A stretch of 64,000 bases of DNA from Carallia brachiata (Eukaryota; Streptophyta; Magnoliopsida; Malpighiales; Rhizophoraceae), in assembly GCA_021464245.1 (NCBI GenBank), contig JADCRB010000037.1, forward strand, positions 124,001-188,000. The letters run 5' to 3'. Under the pieces are notes generated by a model. That model did not search any database. It was not told the origin of the DNA and saw nothing but the letters and a program-made list of their open reading frames with translations. Both the position numbers and the translations under genes were made by a program. How positions within the stretch are numbered: position 1 is the first letter of the stretch; each line of letters begins with the position of its first letter. This document shows, piece by piece, positions 34,074 through 46,500 of this stretch.

Positions 34074-37000
34074 ATGGCGACGGAGCTGGCCATCGCCACC
34101 GAGCGAACCCAGAAATTTTTCGACGAACTCGAGAGGCAAAGGACAATTGTGTCCTCCTGCGCTCAGCTGTTTACATCCCTAACCACTCACTTCACTTCCC
34201 TTCAAGATTCCCTCTCTCAGAGATCGCAATCTCTGGACTCCAAATTCCAATCGCTGGAATTCCATTCCCAGAAAACCCTAGAATCGCTGTCTCGCCGAGA
34301 GGACTCCATTCCGGAGAGGGAGTCGGCCGCGTCGCCAAAATCGATGAGCAGAAAGAGCGGGCGTTGTCGGAATTCGAAAAGCCGCCGAAACACGAGAACT
34401 TATCGGACTCGTTGAGGTCGGTTTCCCGGCGGATGGATTCCGCCAGATTGGTGAAGCTCGTCCTTTCCAAAAGGAAGGAGTCCATTTCCTTGCGGGCGGA
34501 GCTGCCGCGCGCGATAATTGAAGCGGTGGACCCGGGGAGGTTGATTCTGGATGCGGTGGATGATTTTGTGAGTAATAAGATTGGGAAAGTTGGGCTTACG
34601 GATAAGAGGTGGGCGTGCGGAACGCTGGTCCAGGCGCTGTTTCCAGAAGGTAGTCAGTTTGGCGGGAAGAAGGAGAAAGGGCCGGAATTCGCGAGGAGTC
34701 TTGTGGAGAGGGCGGCGGGGATTTTGGAGAGGTGGAGGAAGGATCTGGTGGAGGAAGAAGATGATGGTGGTGGTGGTGGTGGCCGTGTCGGTGGAGTGGT
34801 GGGGCCTGCGGAGGCTGTTATGTTCTTGCATATGGTGGTTGGGTTCCGGTTGAAGTCCAGGTTCGATGAGGAGTTCCTCAGGAAACTTGTGATGGAGCAC
34901 GCCACGAGGAGGGATATGGCCAAGCTCGCGGCTGCTTTAGAATTTGGAGAGAAATTGGGAGGTATGTGTAATGTGTTATCATGTTTTTTTCTAAACCAAT
35001 TTGTTAGTGATCCCTCTATTCATGAATTGTAAATAATGTTTGTTAGATATAATGTTTTTGCATGTAGTTGGTAAATAAATATGTCAATTGCTTGGAACGA
35101 ATGTTATCTTCATGAACTGAAATGAAGCAATGAACCTCGTATGTGAAATAATTGGTTCAGTGATTGTTGAGGTTTTTCCATGGCACGAGTCTGCGATGCT
35201 CAAAGTATTGCCAACTGGTAAATTTTTGTTTGGCTATGCTAAGCTCTATGGGTATCTTGAGTTCGTATTTGTCATCATTTTGTGGTAGGTTTAGGATGCC
35301 AGAAGTGGCAAATGTTTTACAATTTATTTAAATCGTTTTGCTGGAATCTCTGGTTATAAGGTTCCTTAATTTTTCATCCCTTTTAGCATGATCGCGCCCA
35401 CATGGAAAAGACTCGGGTTGTCCCACTTAATAACATTAAGCTTATGCTGAACACCCAAATACACTGGCATTTTCTTCCAACATAAACTCATTTGCCTTTT
35501 ATAATATGTGTGGCTGCTTGCATTATCAGTGATGGCTGAGAGAAAGCTGAATTCTAATCGGAGAACTGTTTCACCATTTTATAACTTAATGTTAATATTT
35601 GCAGTGATTTGATAAAAATTTAAAATGGATTTTGTGTACTATCCATACTATGTAATTTCAACTTTGGAATGTCAGTAAAGGTATAAGTTGGTGGACTGCC
35701 CTTCTACATTTGAAAGCCATATGTGTGAATGTCTCTTGGCCCTTCTACTGCTCATAGGGAAATGCATCTAATTATGGTCTGATTCGAAGCCACCTGGACA
35801 AACAAAGGTGTATATCATTTAGCCTTTGCCTAGTAGACACAACATCAACTTTCACAATGTATATGCTCTTTGATTTGGTAATTGTCGTGAATATAGTAGG
35901 ATGTGATGGCACAAATATGGTAACAAATACAAATGGTGATTTCATTTTTCTCCGTCTCTTCTATCATTTGAGCGGTTAAATTCCTTGCCTGTTTTTTTTT
36001 TTTTTGGTCTATTAGGAGGCCCATTGGGCCGTGAGCTACACAAATGGGGTAACTCTTCCCTCCCATAAATCTCACCTCACCCTTCAAAGGATTTGAACTC
36101 AATACCTCTAAAATAGAAGTCCTGAACTCTAACCACTGGAGTGTCCCCTGAAGGACACCCCAGTGGTTAAATTCCTTCCCTTTTTTCCAAAGCATCCTAA
36201 TGCACCTTTTTTTGGGATTTCTTTGTTTTGTTCTATTGTTTCAGATATGATTGAGGAATTGGTAAGGAATGGCAAAGAGATAGAGGCTGTGTATTTTGCC
36301 TCTGAATCTGGGCTGACTGAAAAATTTCCTCCTCTTTCTCTGGTGAAGTCTTATCTTAAGAACTCCAGGAAGAAAGCTACCAACATTTTGAAGGATGGCA
36401 ACTATAGTGCAGCTGCAAAGGTGTGCCTAGCATTACTTGTGTTTATTTTAACTGATCCGAAACATTTGGAGGTTGTCGTGCTTCTTAGTTAGTAGATTGA
36501 TGTTTTTTCAGGAAGAGGCCGGTACAGTGGAGTTGAATTCTATTAAAGCCATCATCAGATGCATAGAAGATCACAAGCTTGAAGCAGAGTTCCCCCTTGA
36601 TAGTTTAAGGAAGCGAGCTACTCAGCTGGAAAAATCTAAGGCAGAAAAGAAGAAAAGTTCTGGTGCTCCTACTGCTGTGAAACCTCAAAATAAACGAGGA
36701 CATGGTAGCAGCAGTGGCCGAGCAGGTGGAGTACCTGATTTTCGTCCAGGCAAAGCTCCCAAATATTCGAATGTTTACTCCCCTTTTTCCCGCAGAAACC
36801 CTGCTCCACCTGCACAGAATAGCCCAACCACAAGATTTTCCGGGCCATACGGCTACCCTAGCCAAAGTGGCTATGAGACGCACACACCAACTGCATATGC
36901 CCCAACTTATGGTCTGTCCCATACGCAAAGCCCTGCTGCAATCCCTCAACAACACTACTCGCTTCCATTGGACAACATGAGTGCTGCTGGTTATCGAGCC

Positions 37001-37084
37001 AGTGGTTCTTATGGGGTTCAGACCAACTATGGTGCATATGATTATGGCTCTGGTGCTCCACCTACATATCAGCCTTCATCATAG
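34074..37084 (+). CDS. FRL4: FRIGIDA-like protein, FRL4 type (one frameshift)
   Basis: Three exons: 34074-34961, 36245-36420 and 36512-37084, all gt-ag, about 545 residues. An N-terminal coiled-coil (FDELERQRTIVSSCAQLF... SLDSKFQSLE) leads into the FRIGIDA domain (LVLSKRKESISLRAELPRAI, KRWACGTLVQALFPE, MIEELVRNGKEIEAVYF, CIEDHKLEAEFPLDSLRKRA). A Pro/Tyr/Gly-rich disordered tail (TYQPSS end) follows. The frame breaks near 34331: gccgcgtcgcc should read with one more G to give a continuous AAVAKIDEQKERALSEFEK-like passage. Arabidopsis FRL4 proteins belong to the family of FRIGIDA, a scaffold for FLC activation; FRL4 function itself is less clear. A polyglycine run (GGT repeat near 34767) occurs in exon 1. 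Intron 1 (1.28 kb) contains a SINE. Confidence 0.87.
35990..36164 (-). mobile_element. tRNA-derived SINE in FRL intron 1
   Basis: On the reverse strand it starts with a tRNA-like head: agtggttagagttc (box A-like) and gagttcaaatcc (box B-like). It ends in a poly-A tail, seen as poly-T at 35991-36005. Flanks ggttaaattccttgcc (35974-35989) and ggttaaattccttccc (36165-36180) are a 16-bp target duplication with one mismatch. A diverged copy lies in ALDH intron 1. Confidence 0.75.
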
Positions 37085-40000
37085 CCACAATAGGATCGGA
37101 AGACTCGGCAGGATGGCCATAACGATTTTCCAGTTACCAGCTTAGAATATTAGGTAGCTGAAGCTGGATCCATTGTATTAGTTTTAAATTTTTATGCTTA
37201 AGTTGACAGGGATCAACAGGGCCAGAAATGAACTGAGCCAAGCTTGTAAATTGCTTTTCTTGTCCGCTTCCTTCGCATAGAAACACTGTATTTGCCAGTT
37301 TTTATATTTCGAATGAGTTTATTAACATGTGCATCCAGTACTGTTCGTTAGAGCTGTTGTGTTATCATCTTTTTCAGCTGCTTGAGCTTCCAAATCTGGT
37401 AGTTATTTTTATCATGGTATCTGGGTTTTAATGACTAGGTGACCTGAATTCAAATATCTTCTCTCTGCATAATGGTTCACATTGTTTGAGAACTTATTCA
37501 AACAAAAAAAGAATTCTTTAGAAGAGGTTGTGAAGAAGTTAAAGAGTTGGCTCTTTCTTTTATCCCTTTCGTTAAATGTAAAAATGTACATTTAATATGT
37601 TCTATTTTAAGTTCGATAGGTTTTTTTTTTTTTTAAACAGAAGTTTGATAGTTATTTAACACTGAATATGAAATATGACAAAATACCAATATGTAATTAT
37701 TAGTATGATTGCTGAACCTATGAGCACCAGTTATGCCTTAGAGTCTGCTTGGAATTGAGCTATCCTAAGGTTGTTTTGGAGGTTAATTTGTTGGAAGCTC
37801 TCGCTCTGATTTTCAAACGCATTGCCGGCTCTTTATCCTCTTTTAATACTGTTGACAGATATTAAACATCTTTGTCCACAGGGTTAGTGAGTATAGATAC
37901 AGTGTTTATTACTGAAGGATAATTTATGTGCTGAATTTCTCACTAAAATGAGTATATGTGTAAGATTTTATGAGATCATCTACCTCCAGAACTACGATTA
38001 CTTCTTGACGGTAATAGTTATAAGACTGTTTTTTTTTTCATTTTTAGTTGATTGGTTCCTTTATCTTCTCATATGTACAAAAAAAATCATTGATATATTT
38101 TATTATCAGTTAAAAATTTTGGAATAATTACAGAAATGTTATTATATATATTTTGAAAAGATTAAATGACCATTAAGTTATTGAGATAAGAACAAAATGA
38201 GTTTTGGGCTTCGTTGGTGTTTGATTATTTTTTGAGTTAATTTTTTAATGATGTCCTGACGAAAATTTAGCCTAATATTTTGTCATATGTTTTGTTTCTT
38301 GCATTTTGTTAATTGTTAGAACCTTTTTTTTTAACATTGCAAATTTTACAAGAAAAAAGAAAGTGGAAGACATATCTTTTTGGTAGTTTGGATCAATTTG
38401 GTTAACTTTTGTTAGTCATAGTATATTTTTTCTAATTGCAAATCTTAATTTAAGCAGTTGATAACTAAAAACGTGGTAAGAGTTCGATTTCTGTCACTCC
38501 TTACTTATCTTCTCTCACATAAGGGCACTAACCCTCCTCCATATGATAAAAAAATATATATTTTTGTTATATTTCTAAATACAGATAGTGATTTATTATA
38601 AAAAAACTCAAAAATAGAGCATAATAAATTTCAATGAGGTGGGATTTCAAAATAAACTGCCATATTATTTGCTCTTTATGCAACTGCTTAAGGTTTCGCT
38701 TTAGAGACAGGAAGAAAATGAATAAATGATGAATGGACTATTTACGAGGATCTAGTTTCAGGCCCAAAAAGGCGCCATACAAGAGTAGTGTTGTTTAGAT
38801 TGACGTGGAACTTTGTCTATGGGCATCTGTTAAAAGGAAGCCCAATAATGTCGGGTGCCCTTCCTGGGCCCACTTAAGATGTTTCCCCATGATGGCAGGC
38901 AATTCCTTGAAATGACCCGGTTTTTTTTTTTTTTTAAAAAGAGTCCATTTTTTTATGAAAAAATTTAAAATCTGATTTTCCCTTTTAAACTTTAATTGAA
39001 AGTATGATTTCAGTTAGCACCATTTCAATTATTGCGATTTGAGATATTTTCTGTGGTTTTCATGTATAGGAATGAAGAAAATGCCAATGAAAAGAGAGAA
39101 ATATATAGAAAACGAAAAATTTTTTTGGAGGCACACACACTGCAAGTTCATATTCTTAAATATGAAATAATAATAAAAAAATTAGGGAAATGTTATATAT
39201 GAAATCATAGTTTTTTACAGTCAAGTGTAATTGGTATCAGTCCTGACAAATTGGTGACTCGAATTTGTTAATAGGGAGGCGAAGTCAACTCCCCCAACAT
39301 CTTTAGTTTTTAACGGAATTAACTAAACATGGTTAGACGATCCCTTTTAAGCCGGTTAGATACACTAAATTTAGTGCACCAAGCTGAGTACAGAAGAATA
39401 GTTTATTTTATTTTTAAAAAATTTAAAATTTAAATTTATATAAATATTATTTTAAAATATAAAATATACACTATATACGAGATTTATTAAAAAAATATTA
39501 TTTTGAAAAGACCAAAATTTTATTATTTTTTACTAAACTTGGTACGTTCCATACACTTAATATTCAGTGCACCAAACCTTTTTACTGACTCGACCCACTA
39601 CGATGTCCACATTCCCAAGGATTATGCATATAATGACAAGCTGGACCTGAAACGGATGGCTGGATGCAACATGGGGTCGTTGACTATTAACTCCATCGTG
39701 CAAAAACTTGATGGCCATAAAAATAGAAAAAAATTCTCTTTGGTCACAAAAATGGCTGCCATAAAAATTTTTATATAACATACACATTATTGTATATTAT
39801 ATTAACGTTTTACGTTTATATTGTACATGATTGTGTATCATATAAAAAAATTTTAGCCGCCGTAAATAGCGGCGGCTATTGTCGGGTCCGTCCCTCAATT
39901 ATAAACTTGGAAGGACGCAATCAGATGGGGAGTCGACGACGTATGAGCATTGAGCACGTTCTTTAAGCACATTGGTGGCATCAATTGATGACTAAACTTC

Positions 40001-43000
40001 TAGATCTTTATTTTTCTACACCCTCTAATTATCATTTATTTCACATCAAAAAAATTTTTGTTTATTATCTAGTGCTCAAAACAATATAAAAAGAGTTCAA
40101 TCTTATCTTCTTTACTTAGATAACTAAAAGTTGGTTCTAAAACTGCAAATAAATTGATTCGTTCATTAAAAATTTTGTAGATAGACTTGAATAATTATCT
40201 TAAAAAATCTAACGTAAAATTTTCAGATATTTCACATCCTCATTGTTTCCAGTTATGACATTAAGTACAGTAGCATTTTGTGGAACATCTTGTTGCCCCA
40301 CGAAATAGTCACAATTGTCTGCTTCTCGAGCTTTCGTTGGAAGACAATTGAAGCAGTCGATTCTAGACTAGGATCTACATCAAATTTTGGGACCAAATCT
40401 TTACTAGGAAGTACGTGTGAATGTATGGAGTACGTGTGAATGTATGGCTCTAGATTCTAACTGCTTAAATCAATTATCTATTGGGCTGCTGCCAAGGTCA
40501 GGGCTGCTTCCGCCCCCATCTTCATCGGATTATTTGCTGCCTTTAATCGAAGCATCGCCAGATCACCGGATAAATAATTCGCTATATAATTCTGTTCCCT
40601 AAAATTACTGGTATCAAACTAAGATTTGGAAAAGCACACCTCGCCCTTTTCTTTTATCCTATTCATCTGACGAGATTTAATAGAACATAAATTATATAAT
40701 AAAATTAATTTTTTTTTATATATCTCAAACTTCGTTTCTAAAATTAAACTTTAAAATTTTAAAATATAAATATAAATGTTTAACTCTTAAAATTTTTTAG
40801 AGAAAAAAAAAAGAGGCCTCATTCCCTCTCATACATATTTTAATTTTCCAATATGAATTGGAAAGTATACCTAAATTTTTGTAATTGTCTAACATCAAAA
40901 AATTCGAACATGATGTTTCGTTTCGGCAATATTCATGTTTATGGCAGAGCTCTTTTCTTTATCCTTTTTCCTTTTTGGGAACAGCGGCATCTTTTTGTCA
41001 AAGTAAAAGATATCGCATGAAAAACAAGAACTTGAACCTAATGTAAATATTAAAAAAAATATATATCTAAAACTGAAACTAACTATTACATATTCGAAAT
41101 TTACGTTCGTTATAACTACGCGGAGCTGCTGCCAAGCTTATTTCCAGAATCCGGGCAACCAATACAAAAGATTCGGTCACTTCTGCAGCAAAACAAAATA
41201 AAATCAGAAAATTAAAAAAAAAAGACTTTAAACCCAAACCTCTCTAGGTGTCAAAATCCAACTTGGCCATCGCTACCCAGTATCCACTACGCATCAGATA
41301 TTTCCTTCAACTATCTTCACACTGACATGTCACACTGATATGCACATCGTACATCCATCTCAACTGAAAGGATCCCTCTGTCCCCGAAGAATAGCCCCCT
41401 TCGCACAAAAACAAACACCTTTTGGCGGAGCTGCTTCATAGCAACGTTGATGTATACTTCGCATTAATTTGGAACTATTTAGCGATTTTCAAATTTTAAT
41501 CGATAATTTTTTTATAAGTTTTTTTTAGACCGTAAGCTATATACAAGAAAATAGTCATCTCTTTTATTCTATGATTAGAATCCAAGAACTCAAATATATA
41601 AATATAAATCCTTAATCGTTATGATGTTTCTTGAGAGACAATTTAAGATTTTTTATCATATACATCTTATGTTTCAAGCAGAAACTATGGCAACGAAAAT
41701 CGTGATTCTAAGTTGAGATTTATCTGAATGGAATTTCTCGTCAAAATAAAATATAAGCAATATTGGTTGAAGACTGTCGACAAACGATTCACCTACAAAA
41801 AATTTAAATTGTAACATCAAATTCAGTTATAGATCGCGTAAACTGAAGCGACGGCTCAACGAGGCATAGTAACTGTAAGAGTTCCATGTGGCTTGCTGCT
41901 GGTTTTTAAATGCATTGACCATTTCTTTTTCTTTTTTATGAGAATGGCGACAATAAAAAGTAGAAAAATTAGGAATCCAATAATAGAAACAAATGGAAAA
42001 AATTACACTTCCAGACAAAAGTGTTCGATTTTTGTGCCTGATTGTAATAAAATTTCATTTTTCTGCAACTGCATTAATAGTTTATGACATAGAAAAATAA
42101 AGTTATTTTTTTTGTTTCACATTTTGTAAATGTTGTTGCAACAAAATGATTGTTTATTGCAATTCAAACAAAAATTTGGACAAATTCTGTCTGAAAACGT
42201 AATGACACCCGAAACAAATAAGCAGATTGGCTACCATGAGGAGGGAGTTGAAGATTTTTTTATTATATGGTATTAAAGTATCGAGCCCGGTTACAGGGCC
42301 GACGAGGTGCCGCTATGCGGTCCTGTCATCAGCCCTCTTTTATTTTTTTTTCCGTATAGCATTATGTTGCATATTATGGTTTTCCATTTGTAATGCAGCC
42401 AGACCACTGGCATATATAAGCACTTGTCACAACTCAGAAGCCCAGAAAATAACGTTGCAGAATTTTTTTATTTGGTAAGTGTGTTAAGCAAGAAGATCTG
42501 TTAATACCATCTATAGCCAGATCGAAATAAAAAAAAAACAAATAAAACATTAAAAAAAAAAGGTTCCAGACCAATCACGGGTCGTCAATGCCTGATCTGA
42601 GCATACATAGGCTTTTGCAAGGGAAAGTCATTACTGTGGAAGAGGCCATCGAATTTGCTCATTGCCGATGCAAAGGCAACGAGTTCACCTGTATTTAGAC
42701 TTTAAATTAACCGCGCGTGCTAAGTATATGCTGGCAACATTAATTCACGGCTTCATTTATTTTCTGATAAACTATAAAAGTAATTTCCAATAAATACTGA
42801 AATGCTCGTATATATAATTTGTCTTAATTTTTTTTTAATGAAAGATTAAAATTTAGTCCACATATGTTCTCGACATTTTCCAATACATATATAGTTTTTT
42901 GAAAAATTTGAGTTCTTTAAAATTTAATTTATATGGCAAATTATAATTGGATGCTTTTACCTTTACTAAAGTTCATATTAAATCATTCATCCATTAAATT

Positions 43001-43367
43001 CATATGATTTTTTCTGTCAAAATCTTATGCATTAACCGATAGCATTAGAAATTAAAATTCAGCATATTTTGTCCTTATTTAAGTAAAAACTAAAAGGTAT
43101 GCTTGCTCTTTCTAACACAATTAGTCAAAACACCGCCCCCAATGCGACTCAGTACACTGCACTCGGATGAAAAGCTATTGAAGGGGGAAAACAGACAAAA
43201 AACATTTAAAAAAAAAAAAAGCAAGAAAAAGAGTTTAACTTGATAACGAAATGAAAGTAAATTTTTAATTAATTAATTAAGATTAAAATTTAAATTTCAG
43301 AATTTTAGACTCGAAAACAATTCAAACTGAGTAATAGTAATTGGCTATAACTAAATATCTTTGCTAG
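37085..43367. other. Long AT-rich intergenic spacer
   Basis: Over 6 kb without a supported gene. Partial SINE-like fragments may be present near 38460-38560 (gagttcgatttc) and 41520-41640. A GC-rich palindrome is at 39855-39877. Open frames at 39503-39778, 40417-40602 and 41893-42478 show no domain. Confidence 0.55.
39855..39877. repeat. GC-rich palindrome in AT-rich DNA
   Basis: Arms agccgccg and cggcggct are separated by seven bases, followed by a brief GC-rich passage to about 39930. It may be the terminus of an unrecognised transposon; no partner end was found. Confidence 0.4.
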
Positions 43368-43456
43368 TTGTCCAATTTCAAGTTGGCCACATCATAGATG
43401 ATATACGTTTAATTGTCCAATTTCGAGTTGGGCACATCATAGATTATATATGTTTA
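43368..43456 (+). promoter_or_regulatory. 45-bp direct repeat in the ALDH promoter
   Basis: Two adjacent units (43368-43411 and 43413-43456) start ttgtccaatttc, share agttgg-cacatcatagat and end gttta. They lie about 40-130 bases upstream of the TATA box. Confidence 0.7.
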
Positions 43457-43496
43457 TGCACTCAAGGACCAGCCAGGGCGGCAGCAGCCATGTGGC

Positions 43497-43504
43497 TATA
43501 AATA
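43497..43504 (+). promoter_or_regulatory. TATA box of the ALDH gene
   Basis: A canonical tataaata lies 50 bases before the start codon, with room for a transcription start near 43528 and a 5' UTR of about 25 bases. Confidence 0.7.
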
Positions 43505-43553
43505 GACGTCAAACCCCAGAACCAATTGTTAAAGACTCAGTACTTACAGAGAG

Positions 43554-46500
43554 ATGGCTGGTCAAAGTAATGGAAGATACGATTCTTTTGCCAAGATGCC
43601 AGAGATAAAGTTCACGAAACTGTTCATTAATGGAGAATTTGTGGATTCAATTTCAGGTTTCTTTTTCATTCCCCATTTCTCTAACACTCTATCACGCACA
43701 CGATTAAGTTAAGTTCCTTGTTTGGTTAATTTCTGATTTCATTCCTCTTACTTTTCTTTTCAATCTCCACAAGTCTCATCATTTTTTGTTCATCTCAATT
43801 CCTTAGCATGAACATTATCATTTAGGCTAGGACTGTCATAGTCAGTCTTTTCTAATTTCTACACATACTTCCAGTAAAGATACCCTCATCACACACGAAA
43901 GCACACATATATACACGACGATATACAAACACACAAATATAATAATATATTCAAAAAAAATATAAATTGTTAAATAATATTATTAGATAAAACTGTACAA
44001 CTATTAAAATTCTTTTGAAATGCAACTATGTAATGGTGCTCATTTAATGGCATGCAGTATTTGAAGTCTGAACTCATTGATTGCTTCACTTACTACTCTC
44101 ACAGTACCAAACGCTCTTGATTAAGTTTTGAGTCTTTTAACGAGAAGAAAGATATCATATATTTGCTTCTTCTTTTTTCCCAGCATATATTCATTTGTAA
44201 CATATGCAATCGTTGAGAAGAATAAACTGCTGTACGCGTGTATTACCCTTCACGCCCCTTGAGTTGTTTTCACAAAAACCGGCAAGTCTATCGATGGTGT
44301 TTTTGACCCGTCCAATTATTCGGGATACAAAATGGAATCTCTAAGAAAAGAGATTTTATAATTTTTTTTTCCTTGATCTAATAGAAGGTTTATTAACTGT
44401 AAACTACACAATGAGATAACTCTTTTTATTTTCATAAATCTTATACTTCCCTTTATAAAATTAGAACTCAAGATCTTTAAAATGGAGATCTTAAATTTTA
44501 ATTATTGAAATATCTCCTAAAAAAGTTTAATTTATTTTTTAAGTAACTCAAGTTAACTCAATGTAAATGTGCATGGAAATAAAAAATTTGACTGAATTTT
44601 ATTAAAATAAAAATTTGTTTTATAGATTTTCATAAAATTTTATAATCTAAATTATGTGTGTATTGTATTTACAAAAAGGTGAATAATTATAACAAGCACA
44701 AAAAAATAATGATGCACATGGACCTACGTTTTTTATGCATTAGGGATGCAAATGTACAAAAATAATACAATTATAAATATCATCTTACACATTTATGATA
44801 ATATTTTTAACAATGATTTTAATTATACTTTTTATTCATTAGCTTCACTCTCTCACTCTCGCATAATAAATTCTCTCATTTTAATATATCTATTCTTTAC
44901 TCGGCCCCTCCATAAGATATTTGTATAATAATTTTCGCTATCTAATATACCGGAAAAAGTATACGGTTGGAGGGGATTGTCTGACTTTTCTTGTCTGACA
45001 ATGTATTAAAATATGACAAATTTTTGTTTCTATACAATCACATCAATTTGTAATATTTTTATCATTTAATTTTTTTTTATTAATCTTATTACACAAAACC
45101 AATAATTTATCGCATTATGAATATTTTTTCTAACAAATTTCTTTCCAGCGTGTGCCCTTATATAAATTCTCGACTCATCCGTATATCGATGAATGTGCCC
45201 GAAGTATTTAACCGTTGACTCGGAAATTAATTAATCATAATAATTGTATTGCGCGCGAATGTCGCTTGCCTCCATCATGTGTTGCAAGAACTAGTTGCGT
45301 AAAATCAAAACTGAACTTTCGTAAGATCATCGCCACAATATTTTAGTGTTCGTCTCATTGTCTAGATGTTCTCAACTTTGTATCTGAATTTGTTAAGTAA
45401 CAAAGTACAGATACACGGATAGATATTGTGAGATAAAGATAAGATAGGTATTTTATTTTTATTTTTTTAACTTAATTTTATTGTTCATATAATCTAAATG
45501 TTATACATCAACCTTATTTATCCTACATATGATGTGTTTTTTTTTTTTTTTTTAAAATCTTGTATGAGATCCAGTATACATTAATTTTACCCTACTTCCT
45601 TTCCGTCACCCCAAGCCTCTCCCAGTGTCCAACTGTCATTTTGACTCATTTTCCTAGTTGATATTGTATCCGAGAATTATTTGTGGGAGTTTCGGTTCCA
45701 GAATAGCGCATGGGCAAAATGATGCTCTGATCTATCTTCTTCCTTATACTAGAACTCATAAAATAAGGCTCTGATTTATATATCCTTTGGATTTTAATTA
45801 AAAAACAAAAATAAAATAAAACTTGGGCAGGGAAAACATTTGAGACAATAGACCCAAGAACAGGAGGGGTGATAGCAAGAGTTGCAGAAGGAGATAAGAA
45901 GGACATCGATATGGCTGTGAAGGCTGCCCGCCATGCATTCGACCATGGACCTTGGCCCCGCATGTCCGGTTATGTAAGTATTCATATCCCTTGTCTCTTA
46001 AATAATTGACACCTTTGTAATTAAGTGAATGAAATCTGTGGAACCAGATCATGAGATCATAACTATAAGACGACCTTTACATAAGCATAAGTCATGGAGA
46101 CACAAGATGTGGTCTAGTTGATGCATCTAACACTCTTTTTTTTTTTTTTTCCGAATTTAATCATTTAAAATTTTATGTCACTTTAACCTCATTTTTATTT
46201 TACCGAAAGAATACTATCTAGTATATCCCTAAGTATAAATATAATCATAATTGGCTGATTGCACGCACACCTTTTCAACTTGGATGTTTTTCAGTGATAC
46301 CCAGAACTTCATTTTGACCGTTAAATTTTAAATGGTCAACCACTCAAGTATCTTAATATATAGGATCCACTTCGGAAAGGAATGCTCTGAAGTTACGTTA
46401 GGAGAAGTGTCAAATTCGGTAGAAGTACATCAAATCATGTGTTTTGATTGCTGACTTTGTTAAAGAAACTTTTTTTTTGCAGACTGAGTCTCATAATTTA

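Noticed and set aside
34400..34900. Reverse-strand frame of 166 codons within FRL exon 1
   Set aside because: Antisense shadow of the FRIGIDA-domain exon.
36100..36164. tRNA gene
   Set aside because: Box A and B-like words are present, but the sequence runs on into a poly-A-tailed SINE with target duplications and lacks a tRNA cloverleaf.
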